Source: Dehalococcoidia bacterium (GTDB taxonomy: Bacteria > Chloroflexota > Dehalococcoidia > SpSt-223). Taken from it: a stretch of DNA of 64,000 nt. Where the stretch lies: the NCBI GenBank assembly GCA_026003895.1, contig BPIC01000001.1, positions 957,796 to 1,021,795 of the forward strand. The letters run 5' to 3'. Both the position numbers and the translations under genes were made by a program. Under the pieces are notes generated by a model. The model was not told where the DNA came from, made no database searches, and worked only from the letters and a program-made list of their open reading frames with translations. Shown one piece after another: positions 19,430 to 27,683 of this stretch (the first letter of the stretch is position 1; the number at the start of each line of letters is the position of its first letter).

Positions 19430-20152
19430 CTACACCGCCAAGTAGCGGCTCTGGATCTCCTCTGCGGCGCGAAACTCCTCCGGCGACCCACGAAAGACGA
19501 TCCGCCCCTCGTCGATGATCAGCACTTGGTCGGCGAGGCCGACGGCGAAGCGGGCGTTTTGCTCGGCGAGCAGAATGCTTTTGGCGTGGGTGGACTTTAG
19601 GTCGGCGATCGCTTGGGCAACCCGCTGGACAATCACCGGCGCAAGGCCCTCAGACGGCTCATCGAGCAGGAGAAGGTCTGGGTTCGAAATGAGCGCCCGC
19701 GCGATGGCGAGCAGTTGCTGCTCGCCGCCCGACAGCGCCGACCCGCGGCGCTCGAGCAGCGGTCCGAGCGTCGGAAAGGTGCGCAAGATCTGGTCGATGG
19801 AGAGCGGCGTGCGGCCGTTGAGCGAATGCCGAGCGAGGTTGAGATTCTCGCGTACCGACAAATCGGGATAGATCCGCCGGTCGCCGGGCACGAAGCCGAT
19901 TCCGCGCCGCGCAACTTGGTAGGCGGCCAAGCCGTCGATCCGTTCTCCCTTGAAGGTGATCGCACCGCGCGTTTGGACGTCGAGGCGCATCACGCTCTTC
20001 AGGAGGGTGCTCTTCCCTGCGCCATTCCGCCCGAGGAGCGCCACCGTCGCGCCGGTCGGCACCTCGAGCGTGATGTCGAACAAAACGTGCGCGGTGCCGT
20101 AGTAGGCATGGAGCCCATCGATTGTCAAGATCGGGCTAGAGCTCGATGTCAC
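19430..20152 (-). CDS. livF: Branched-chain amino acid ABC transporter, ATP-binding protein LivF
   Basis: A 240-residue ABC ATPase, the second of the two in the LIV-type importer. Walker A is GRNGAGKST, the signature is LSGGEQQLLAIARAL, and Walker B is LLLLDEPSEGLAP, all as in LivF. The start is taken as the GTG at 20152, which overlaps the livG end by 17 bases (20136-20152) and precedes SSSSPILTIDGLHAYYG. It is the last gene of the livK-livH-livM-livG-livF order. The imported substrate could be a branched-chain amino acid, another hydrophobic amino acid, or an amide or urea. Confidence 0.93.
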   Translation of the reverse strand: MTSSSSPILTIDGLHAYYGTAHVLFDITLEVPTGATVALLGRNGAGKSTLLKSVMRLDVQTRGAITFKGERIDGLAAYQVARRGIGFVPGDRRIYPDLSVRENLNLARHSLNGRTPLSIDQILRTFPTLGPLLERRGSALSGGEQQLLAIARALISNPDLLLLDEPSEGLAPVIVQRVAQAIADLKSTHAKSILLAEQNARFAVGLADQVLIIDEGRIVFRGSPEEFRAAEEIQSRYLAV

Positions 20153-20891
20153 CGAGATACACCTCGCGCACGTCTTGGCGACCGCGAATCTCCTCCGGCG
20201 AGCCGGTGCAGAGAATGCGTCCCCGATGCAGCACCGTGATCTCCTCAGCGAGGGCGAAGACGACTCCCATATCGTGCTCGGTGAGCATGACCGTGAGCCC
20301 GCGCTCACGCCACAACTGACGGATGAGCTCGACGGTGGCGTGGGTCTCTTCGGGCGACATGCCGGCGGTCGGCTCATCGAGCAGCAGCAAGCGCGGCTCC
20401 AAGGCGAGCGCGATCGCGATCTCAAGCCGTTTGCGGTCGCCTTGGGAGAGGACGGCGGCAGGCGTTTCGGCAAGGCTGAGCAAGCCGGTCTCTGCCAGCA
20501 GTCCATCTACCCGCTTGCGGCCGGGCACGCGGCTCGTCAGCCGCCAAAACTGCCAGCTCGTGCCATCGCGTGCCATCACCGCAGCGAGCACGTTGTCGTA
20601 GACGGTCATCCGTGGGAACACCTTGGCAACTTGAAAGGCGCGCGCCATGCCAAGGCGGACGCACTTCCAGGGCGGCCAGCCCGTGATGTTCTTGCCGTCG
20701 AGCTCGACGACGCCTGCTTCTGGCGGATATTCCCCCGAGATGACGCCAAAGAGCGTGCTCTTGCCCGCGCCGTTGGGACCGATAACGGCGCGCAACTGAC
20801 CCGCCGGCACATCGAGCGAGACGTCCGTGAGCGCTTGGACGCCGGGATAGCGCTTGGAGATGCCGGCGAGCCGCAGCAAGGGGAGGCTCAT
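20136..20891 (-). CDS. livG: Branched-chain amino acid ABC transporter, ATP-binding protein LivG
   Basis: A 251-residue ABC ATPase. Walker A is GPNGAGKST, the signature is the LivG-style LSQGDRKRLEIAIAL, Walker B is LLLLDEPTAGMSP, and the switch His lies in LTEHDMG. The extended region between Walker A and the signature (AFQVAKVFPRMTVYDNV) and the C-terminal GRQDVREVYLGD are hallmarks of the LivG branch. Its ATG overlaps the livM stop by four bases (ATGA) and its end overlaps livF, so the two ATPases and LivM are translationally coupled. Confidence 0.94.
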   Translation of the reverse strand: MSLPLLRLAGISKRYPGVQALTDVSLDVPAGQLRAVIGPNGAGKSTLFGVISGEYPPEAGVVELDGKNITGWPPWKCVRLGMARAFQVAKVFPRMTVYDNVLAAVMARDGTSWQFWRLTSRVPGRKRVDGLLAETGLLSLAETPAAVLSQGDRKRLEIAIALALEPRLLLLDEPTAGMSPEETHATVELIRQLWRERGLTVMLTEHDMGVVFALAEEITVLHRGRILCTGSPEEIRGRQDVREVYLGDIEL

Positions 20892-21910
20892 GCCGGCGCT
20901 CTCTTTGGTGCAGCTTCGGCGCGGGCTTGCCGTCGGGCACGCCACAATTGGTAGCGGCGAGGGAGGCTTGCCAGCCCTTCCGGCAAAAAGAGGACAAAGA
21001 CGAGAAAGGTCAGCCCTTGATACAGGATCCATGCCCCGGTCTGTCGCGCCAATTGATCTTGTACCCAGATGAACAGCACGGCGCCGGCCGCTGGTCCCCA
21101 GAACGTCCGTAGCCCCCCAATCAGTGACATGATGAGCGGATCTCCCGACAGCGTCCAGTAGAGCATGTCCTGGGTGACGATACCCGCGAGGAGCGCGTAG
21201 AGCGCCCCGGCGAGCGCTCCGATCGCCCCGGCAATGACATAGGAGCCGAGCTGGTATCGGAAGACGGGAATCCCGAGAAACCCGGCCCGTTTGGGATCGT
21301 CGCGAATCACTCGCAGCGTATGGCCGAAGGGTGAGGCATGCACCAGCGCCAAAAAGCCGACGCCGAGCGCCAACCAGAAGAGCCCGAAGTACCAGTAGGT
21401 CACGGGGTTGCCGAGATTGATGCCGAGCACGGTGCCGCGCAGAATGCCGGGGATGCCGTTTTCGCCACCGGTGATGTCTTTGAACACAAACGTCAGTTGG
21501 TAGAGCGCCTGGCCGAAGGCGAGAGTCAACATGCCGAAGGCAAGTCCGGAGGCCCGAAGAATGATTGCGCCAACAATTAGCGCGACAACCGCGCCGGCGA
21601 TAATGGCAAGCACGACGGTGATCGGCGCGGCAAGCTTGAGCGGGAGGAGCAGGCCGATGGTGTAGGCGCCGATGCCGAAGTATGCGGCTTGGCCGAACGA
21701 GATCAGCCCGGTAAATCCAACGAGCAGCGCGACCGACATCGCATAAACCGCGAAGATGAGCACTCGCTGCCAGAAGAACAGTTGACCGCGCGGCAGGATC
21801 TGCGGGACGACCAGCAACAGCACGATGAGCGCGATGAGGAACACGAGGCCTGCTCGCCGGCCCCACACCGCGCGCGGTCCGCCAGCCACCGCCCGAACGC
21901 TGCTCGTCAC
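20888..21910 (-). CDS. livM: Branched-chain amino acid ABC transporter, permease LivM
   Basis: A 340-residue integral membrane permease with about ten hydrophobic segments. Motifs of the family are GFTGLISFGQAAYFGIGAY and the coupling region HASPFGHTLRVIRDDPKRA. The open frame reaches back into livH, but the GTG at 21910 (one base after the livH stop) gives the right length and is preferred. It partners LivH in the heterodimeric membrane channel, with LivG and LivF on the inner face. The last 20 residues are basic and Ala-rich (RRQARAEAAPKRAPA), which is normal for cytoplasmic tails of these permeases. Confidence 0.92.
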   Translation of the reverse strand: MTSSVRAVAGGPRAVWGRRAGLVFLIALIVLLLVVPQILPRGQLFFWQRVLIFAVYAMSVALLVGFTGLISFGQAAYFGIGAYTIGLLLPLKLAAPITVVLAIIAGAVVALIVGAIILRASGLAFGMLTLAFGQALYQLTFVFKDITGGENGIPGILRGTVLGINLGNPVTYWYFGLFWLALGVGFLALVHASPFGHTLRVIRDDPKRAGFLGIPVFRYQLGSYVIAGAIGALAGALYALLAGIVTQDMLYWTLSGDPLIMSLIGGLRTFWGPAAGAVLFIWVQDQLARQTGAWILYQGLTFLVFVLFLPEGLASLPRRYQLWRARRQARAEAAPKRAPA

Positions 21911-21911
21911 G

Positions 21912-22799
21912 CTAGCCAAGGGAAAGCGTCCGACGCGCGCCGAACAGCCCGCCGGGGCGGAACAGCAGGACGGCGACCATGATGATGTAGAGGCTGAACG
22001 CCGACAAGCCGGGCGCATACACGATGAGGAAGCTACCAAGCAACCCAACAAGCACCGATGCGCCGAAGGTGCCCGGCAGGTTGCCGATGCCGCCGATGAT
22101 CACGACGGCGAACGCCTGAATAATGAACGTGAACGCCAGGTCGGGGTTGGCCGAGACAAGCGGCGCGTAGAGTCCACCGCCGACTCCCGCGAGGAAGATC
22201 CCGACGCCAAACATCAGGGTAAAGACCCGGTTCACATCGATGCCGAGGGCGCTGGCCATCCACCGGTCATACGCGACGGCGCGCACCGTGCGACCAAAAT
22301 CGGTCCGGTAGAGGAGCCACCAAAGCCCGACCGCGAAGAGGAGCCCGGCAGCAAGCAGCACCAAGTCGTAGATCGGCACGGTGACCCCGGCGATCGCGAA
22401 TGTCGAGAAGAACGCCTCAGATTGGGGCTGTGAGACGGGCTGCACACCCCAAATTTGGCGCGCCAGCCCGCTTCCCACCAACAGCAGCGCATACGTCGCG
22501 AGGAGCGTATTGATCTCGTCGAGCTGGTACATCCGACGGAAGATCAGCACTTCAGTCGCCATCCCGATGAGGGCGGTCAGTAGCCCGGCCAGAACGATGA
22601 CCGCGATCAGCTGCCACGCCGGCAGTTGCTGGCCGCCGGCGAGGGTGTAGGTCAGGTAGGCACCAAACATGAAGTAGGCGCCGTGAGCGAAGTTGAGGAT
22701 GCCCATTACCCCGAAGACGAGCGACAGGCCGCTCGCCGCCAAGAAGAGGAGCATCCCCTGGGCGAGCCCATTGACCGCCGGGAGGACGATCCCTTGCAC
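21912..22799 (-). CDS. livH: Branched-chain amino acid ABC transporter, permease LivH
   Basis: A 295-residue membrane permease of the LIV family with about eight hydrophobic segments. The conserved start region GLSLVFGVMGILNFAHGAYF and the coupling segment FGRTVRAVAYDRWMASALGI are clear, as is the late VVIIGGIGNLPGTFG. The start is a GTG three bases after the livK stop, which supports co-translation. It pairs with LivM. As with the rest of the operon, the substrate is set by the LivK binding protein, and urea, short amides or aliphatic amino acids are all known substrates of close relatives. Confidence 0.93.
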   Translation of the reverse strand: MQGIVLPAVNGLAQGMLLFLAASGLSLVFGVMGILNFAHGAYFMFGAYLTYTLAGGQQLPAWQLIAVIVLAGLLTALIGMATEVLIFRRMYQLDEINTLLATYALLLVGSGLARQIWGVQPVSQPQSEAFFSTFAIAGVTVPIYDLVLLAAGLLFAVGLWWLLYRTDFGRTVRAVAYDRWMASALGIDVNRVFTLMFGVGIFLAGVGGGLYAPLVSANPDLAFTFIIQAFAVVIIGGIGNLPGTFGASVLVGLLGSFLIVYAPGLSAFSLYIIMVAVLLFRPGGLFGARRTLSLG

Positions 22800-22802
22800 G
22801 GT

Positions 22803-24053
22803 CTAGCGCCGCACGTTGACCGGGGGCATGTAGCGGTCGGGCTGCAGCACGACGAACTCCGTGACCCGCCACCCCTCGGGCGTCGACGCATCGGGCGTGA
22901 TGTGATAGGCGACCAGCCGCGCGGCTGCCTGATGGTCCTCACCCCGGATCGAGATGGGGCCGGACGGCGATTCAAACGTGACGCCGCTGTCGAAGGCGCG
23001 GATGAGCGCATTTACGTCGGTCGAACCGGCCTTCTCAATCGCCGCCTTATAGGCCCAGACACTGATGTACCCCTGGTACGACCACGCGCTTGGGAAGTCG
23101 TTATAGGCCCGACGATAGGCGTCCACAAACTCTTTGTTCATCGGCGTGTCGTAGGCCGCGTAGTAGTAGTCGTAGACATTCCAGAGGTCGGGCGTATCGG
23201 CCCGCAAGGTCTGCGCGAGGCGTTCCATCGCCATGTTGACCACCGCCACCCGCCACTTCTTGAAGAAATCGAATGGCTTGCCTTGCTTGGCGAGGTTCTC
23301 GACCCCGGCGCCGAACATTGCGAGGAACAACCCACGGTTCTGAGCGGAGTCCGCCGGCAAGTCGCTCAGCATCCGAGTGATGAAGGAGCGGTAGTCGGTC
23401 TCGGTGAGCGAAACCCAGACCTCTCGGCCGGGGTTGAAAGCGCCGAGCGCCTTGCGAGTCTCTTCTTGGAACTTCGCCCATTGGTCGCGGCCCGTGACGT
23501 AGTCATACCCGAAGACGTCCCAGTCCCGAATCGTTGGGAAGCGCTGCCGGACGAACTCGGCTTGTGCACCTTGATACATCGCATCGTTGGCCGCGGTTCG
23601 AACGAAATGCGGATCGTAGCGGTCGGTGGTCTGCGGCATCGCCGCACAGTGCGATCCCATCACGATCGAGCCGATCTCGGCTGCGACCGGAATGGCGGCG
23701 AGACAGTCGGCGCTTGAGGTATAGCCGAAGGTGAGCCGGACTCCTTGGGAATTCAGCTCGCGCAAGGCCTGCACCGTGACGTCAGGCTTCAATTGCTCGT
23801 CGCGCACCTCGAGGCGGACCTGCCGGCCGAGGATGCCGCCGCGCTCATTGATCTGCTGGACGGCGATCCGGGCGCCATTCACCCCGTCGGTGCCGACCTG
23901 CGCGTTCGGTCCAGAGATGGTATCGATCGCGCCCAGCACAATGGGCTCACCGCCGCCGGTTCCCTGGCCGGGCGTGGTGGGACCGCCGGTCTGCGCGCAG
24001 GCCGGAGCCAAAAGCGCAATCACGAGTCCGAGTGACAGGAGCAGACGCTTCAT
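22803..24053 (-). CDS. livK: Branched-chain amino acid ABC transporter, substrate-binding lipoprotein LivK
   Basis: A 416-residue periplasmic or surface-tethered binding protein of the type I (LIV-BP) fold. The signal peptide ends in a lipobox LLAPAC, so it is likely a lipoprotein. After a Gly/Thr-rich linker (TGGPTTPGQGTGGGEP) comes IVLGAIDTISGPNAQVG, the usual first strand, and GVNGARIAVQQINERGGI. The ATG at 24053 has GAAAGGAG just upstream; an in-frame ATG eight codons earlier is less likely. It heads the operon and faces the reductase at 24227 across 173 bases, so the promoters are back to back. The ligand is unknown. Confidence 0.9.
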   Translation of the reverse strand: MKRLLLSLGLVIALLAPACAQTGGPTTPGQGTGGGEPIVLGAIDTISGPNAQVGTDGVNGARIAVQQINERGGILGRQVRLEVRDEQLKPDVTVQALRELNSQGVRLTFGYTSSADCLAAIPVAAEIGSIVMGSHCAAMPQTTDRYDPHFVRTAANDAMYQGAQAEFVRQRFPTIRDWDVFGYDYVTGRDQWAKFQEETRKALGAFNPGREVWVSLTETDYRSFITRMLSDLPADSAQNRGLFLAMFGAGVENLAKQGKPFDFFKKWRVAVVNMAMERLAQTLRADTPDLWNVYDYYYAAYDTPMNKEFVDAYRRAYNDFPSAWSYQGYISVWAYKAAIEKAGSTDVNALIRAFDSGVTFESPSGPISIRGEDHQAAARLVAYHITPDASTPEGWRVTEFVVLQPDRYMPPVNVRR

Positions 24054-24226
24054 TGCCTTTCTCCTTTCAAACACCAAAAGGTGTCACGTCGCGGGACCAC
24101 GTCTGTGCGCAGCGACGATGGCATCTTGAAAGAAGGTTCGCGCTGGCGCCCAGCTGCCCTTTGGCACGGAAGATACACCCAGCCTAGGATTCGCTTCAAC
24201 CTTTGTTGCAAGGATCCGGAGGAACG

Positions 24227-26191
24227 ATGAACGCCGGCTATCCTCATGTGTTTTCGCCGTTCGACGTGGGCGGTGTGCAGCTGAAGAATCGCATCTTCAT
24301 TAGCGGGCACACGACGAACTTCGGAGAAAACCTGCTGCCGAGCGAGAAAGATGTTGCTTATCACGCCGAGCGCGCGAAAGGTGGGGTCGGGCTCATCTTC
24401 ACCGGGGGTATCCGCGTCCACCCGGCCAGCGTCGACCGGGCGCAGTGTATCGTCGCCTACGATGACCGCGCCTTGCCGCGATTCCGCCGGATTACTGACG
24501 CGGTTCACGAGCATGGGATCCCGATTTTCGCTCAGATTCTGCACACCGGCCGCCAAACGACGAATGTCTTTTTGCGGATGCCGTCGTGGGCGCCTTCTCC
24601 GGTGCCGTGGTCGGCAACCGGGGCTATCCCGCATGAGATGACCGTGCGCGAAATGGACGAGGTGCGCGCTTCCTTCGTCCACGCCGCAGAGCTGCTTGCG
24701 GAAGCCGGCTACGATGGGCTCGAGGTGCATTTTGGTCACGGTCACCTCCTGCACCAATTTCTCTCACCCGCGGTCAACCGGCGCGAGGATGAATTCGGCG
24801 GCAGCATCGAGAACCGATTGCGCTTTCCTCTGTCGGTGCTCCGCGCCGTCCAGCAGGCGGTGGGCGATCGGCTGGTCGTCGGCATACGCGTCTCGGGGGA
24901 TGAGCTGGTCCCGGGCGGTCTTGGTCTGGAAGAGAGCGTCGATCTGATCGCCCGGATCCACCACGCCGCACCGGTTCAATTCATTAATGTCTCCGTCTCG
25001 GCCTATGCGTTGCCGAGCATCGGGTTCCACGTCGCCGAAATGAACTACGGCCCTGCGCCGTTCCGTCACGTTGCCTATGCGGTTCGCGACGCCGTTCCCG
25101 GCGTGCCGATCTTCACGATCGTCCGCTACACCACGCTGGCGGTGGCCGAAGAGTCGTTGGCGACGGGCAAGGTCGATCTCGTCGGGATGACCCGAGCGCA
25201 TATGGCCGACCCGCACCTCATCCGGAAGACCATCGAGGGCCGCGAAGATGAAATCCGGCCGTGCGTCTCCTGTAACTTTTGCATCGGCCAACTATCGAAG
25301 ATGGTGCCCATCACCTGCATGATGAACCCGACGGTCGGCAAAGAGGCGGAATGGCCGGTCGACCCGCCGAGGTCAAGCCGGCCGCGTCGGGTGCTGGTGG
25401 TCGGAGGTGGGCCAGCTGGACTGGAGGCGGCGCGGCTGGCAGCGGAATGCGGCCATCGCGTCACGCTCTGGGAAGCGTCTGACGCGCTCGGCGGGCAGCT
25501 GCGCATCGGTAAGCGCGGGGCTGGTCGCGCCGATCTCGGCCTTGCGATCGACTATTTCTCCCGCCAGCTCGAGCGTCTCGGTGTGGAGGTGGTGCTTTCT
25601 CGTGAAGCGACGCCGGATCGTGTCTTGGCCGAGGGCGCGGATGTCGTTATTCTCGCCCTCGGCTCAAAACCAACCCCGTATGCCATTGAGGGCTACGGTC
25701 CTGTCCCCGCTGCGGCGGAGGTGCTGGCCGGCGACCTAACCGCCTATGCCGGTCGGCGCGGGGTTGTCGTCGATCTGCTCGGTAGTTGGGCGAGCGCGTC
25801 GGTCGCCGAGTCGCTGGCGCGCGCCGGCGCCGCGGTAACGATTGTTTCGCCGGGCGATGTCCTCTTTTGGGACATCAATATGTATAGCAAGGCGACCGCC
25901 GTCGACCGCTTGGTCTCGCTTGGCGTGACAACGCGAATGTACCGCCGTCCGCTGCGCTACGAGGGTGGCGGGCTCGTCCTCGCTGATGTCCTTGCCGGAC
26001 ATGAAGAGCGGTTGGAGGATGTCGAGTGGATCGTCGGCGTGACCGCCAACACGCCGCAGGTGATTCTCGCCCGTGAGTTGGAGGGCGCCGTTCCCCAGTT
26101 GGTCACGGTCGGCGACATGCGTGCGCCGCGGACTCTGCTTGAGGCGATCTATGAGGGCCACGCCGCTGTCCGCGCCCTCGACGCGGTCTAA
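24227..26191 (+). CDS. Old-yellow-enzyme-type FMN/FAD/Fe-S reductase (2,4-dienoyl-CoA reductase-like)
   Basis: A 654-residue two-part flavoenzyme. Residues 1-350 form the FMN-binding TIM barrel, with the active-site segment EVHFGHGHLLHQFLSP. The barrel is followed by a four-cysteine motif CVSCNFCIGQLSKMVPITC that holds a 4Fe-4S cluster, then by an FAD/NAD(P)-binding pair of domains opening with VLVVGGGPAGLEAARLAAE. This order matches 2,4-dienoyl-CoA reductase, trimethylamine dehydrogenase and stachydrine-demethylase-like enzymes. The substrate is not settled by sequence. GGAGG lies upstream of the ATG. It is divergent from the livK operon, so a link to uptake of an amine or amino acid derivative is possible. 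Confidence 0.85.
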   Translation: MNAGYPHVFSPFDVGGVQLKNRIFISGHTTNFGENLLPSEKDVAYHAERAKGGVGLIFTGGIRVHPASVDRAQCIVAYDDRALPRFRRITDAVHEHGIPIFAQILHTGRQTTNVFLRMPSWAPSPVPWSATGAIPHEMTVREMDEVRASFVHAAELLAEAGYDGLEVHFGHGHLLHQFLSPAVNRREDEFGGSIENRLRFPLSVLRAVQQAVGDRLVVGIRVSGDELVPGGLGLEESVDLIARIHHAAPVQFINVSVSAYALPSIGFHVAEMNYGPAPFRHVAYAVRDAVPGVPIFTIVRYTTLAVAEESLATGKVDLVGMTRAHMADPHLIRKTIEGREDEIRPCVSCNFCIGQLSKMVPITCMMNPTVGKEAEWPVDPPRSSRPRRVLVVGGGPAGLEAARLAAECGHRVTLWEASDALGGQLRIGKRGAGRADLGLAIDYFSRQLERLGVEVVLSREATPDRVLAEGADVVILALGSKPTPYAIEGYGPVPAAAEVLAGDLTAYAGRRGVVVDLLGSWASASVAESLARAGAAVTIVSPGDVLFWDINMYSKATAVDRLVSLGVTTRMYRRPLRYEGGGLVLADVLAGHEERLEDVEWIVGVTANTPQVILARELEGAVPQLVTVGDMRAPRTLLEAIYEGHAAVRALDAV

Positions 26192-26468
26192 GGGCAGTCG
26201 TTGGTGTCGTCCGCTCGCCGATCGTCCGGCGTGGGCTGGCGGAAGCTCGGGCTGGACACGACATTCCTCGACGAAGGCTGGCGCGGAGGGGTTCTTGCCT
26301 GTCGGCGGAGGGCAGGTCCAATGCCGCTGACCGCTGATCGGGAACTTCTTCCTAGAGCAATCAGGAAAGCCTCCTCTACCTGAAGCCAGCGTGGCCGGCC
26401 TAGGCTAGTGGCAACACGGCCCGTCCCGCTCACTGCGAGCGGCGGGGCCGCATCGACGAGGAGGTCCG

Positions 26469-27026
26469 ATGGGGCTGCTAGATCGATTGTTCGGTCGGTC
26501 GCCAAAGCCAGCGCCGGCAGTGAGCGCAGCCGATCAGCAAGCGCTCGATCGCTATCGCTATTTGCTTCAGACCGCGCCGCCTGAGGCGATTGAGCAGGCG
26601 CATCAGGAGGCGTTTGCCAAGCTCACGCCGGAGCAGCGGGCGCTGGCGTGTCGCGAGCTCAATGCCGTTGTCCCTGCCCACGAGCAGGCAACAAAAGACG
26701 ACCCGGCGACCCTCGCGCGCGTCGCGACACGCGCCGAGATGCGTCAGCCCGGCACGCTGGAACGGGCGTTTGGCAGCCGTGGTCCCGGCATGGGCGCGAT
26801 GATCGGCGCGAGCTTGCTTTCGAGTATCGCCGGCGCGTTCATCGGGACGATGATCGCCCAGCAGTTGATGGATGCCTTCGGCGACCCGACGCAGCCCCAA
26901 GCCGAGGCTGACGCCGGCGCCGACACCGGCGCCGACGCCGGAGCGATGGCCGATCCGGGATTGGCCGATGCAAGCGGAGGGTTCGACGATCCCGGCTTCG
27001 ACCTCGGCGGCTTCGGGGAGTTCTAG
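26469..27026 (+). CDS. Conserved protein of unknown function, family member A
   Basis: I do not recognise this 185-residue protein. Its N-terminal half is alpha-helical and shares a pattern with the next gene: RYRYLLQTAPPEAIEQAHQE, a PEQRALACRELN-like helix, and DPATLARVATRAEMRQPGTL. It then has a glycine/alanine-rich hydrophobic segment around 105-128 (MGAMIGASLLSSIAGAFIG), probably a membrane or assembly helix, and a low-complexity Asp/Ala/Gly tail (ADAGADTGADAGAM) ending in many aspartates. A GAGGAGG ribosome binding site precedes the ATG. With the neighbour it makes a paralogous pair. The acidic tail could bind metal or partner protein, but no function is claimed. Confidence 0.7.
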   Translation: MGLLDRLFGRSPKPAPAVSAADQQALDRYRYLLQTAPPEAIEQAHQEAFAKLTPEQRALACRELNAVVPAHEQATKDDPATLARVATRAEMRQPGTLERAFGSRGPGMGAMIGASLLSSIAGAFIGTMIAQQLMDAFGDPTQPQAEADAGADTGADAGAMADPGLADASGGFDDPGFDLGGFGEF

Positions 27027-27067
27027 CTGACGGCGGCGAACCGCCGCTGCCAACGAGGAGAGACCCC

Positions 27068-27529
27068 ATGGTTCTGATGTCCGACCGTCCCATTCGGCCA
27101 GCGGTCGAGCGCCCGGCAACGGCGCCGGGCCAGCTCGACGCTGTTCTCAATGCGTCGCTCGACTGGCCGGATCTGCAGCGGTATCGTTACTTCCTCTGGT
27201 TCGCCTCAGCGGCGACCATTGAGGCGGCGCACGTGCAGGCATTCGACCTGTTTCGCCCGGAGGACCGTGAGGTAGCGTATCGAGCGCTCCACCGGCGGTT
27301 GGGCTCGACGGACCAATGGAATCCTGCGCTCGCCGGGACCGACCCGCGAACGCTCGCCTCGCTGGTGACGCGCGTCGAGTTGCGTCGGCCCGGCGAGGTC
27401 GAGCGGGCGCTGCGCCGCCGCACGCCCGATGGAACCGATCTGCTCGCGAAGCTGGTCTCGGCAGTCCTCTGGTCACCCGCCGGCCGATCCTTCTTCGAGG
27501 AGGTCGCGGACCCCGCCATCTCGCACTGA
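27068..27529 (+). CDS. Conserved protein of unknown function, family member B
   Basis: A 153-residue protein with no recognised function, 41 bases after member A. It repeats the same helical core: RYRYFLWFASAATIEAAHVQ, RPEDREVAYRALHRRL, DPRTLASLVTRVELRRPGEV and ERALRRR. Unlike member A it lacks the hydrophobic Gly/Ala segment and the acidic tail, ending instead with LWSPAGRSFFEEVADPAISH. The two may therefore be a membrane-associated and a soluble version of one fold. GAGGAGAGACC precedes the ATG. The only neighbours are this pair and, downstream, an independent kinase/regulator pair. Confidence 0.7.
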   Translation: MVLMSDRPIRPAVERPATAPGQLDAVLNASLDWPDLQRYRYFLWFASAATIEAAHVQAFDLFRPEDREVAYRALHRRLGSTDQWNPALAGTDPRTLASLVTRVELRRPGEVERALRRRTPDGTDLLAKLVSAVLWSPAGRSFFEEVADPAISH

Positions 27530-27683
27530 ACGCGCGTCACTCCAATCCGTTGGCCGTCTTGGCCACCCCAACCCCCTCTTGAACCCCCGGTGATGCGGCG
27601 CAGACGTTCACTCGTTTCCCCCAATTGTGCGCCGCCTCTCACCGGGGGTAGCATCATTTGCTGGTCCTGCGTAGGATCGTTCC

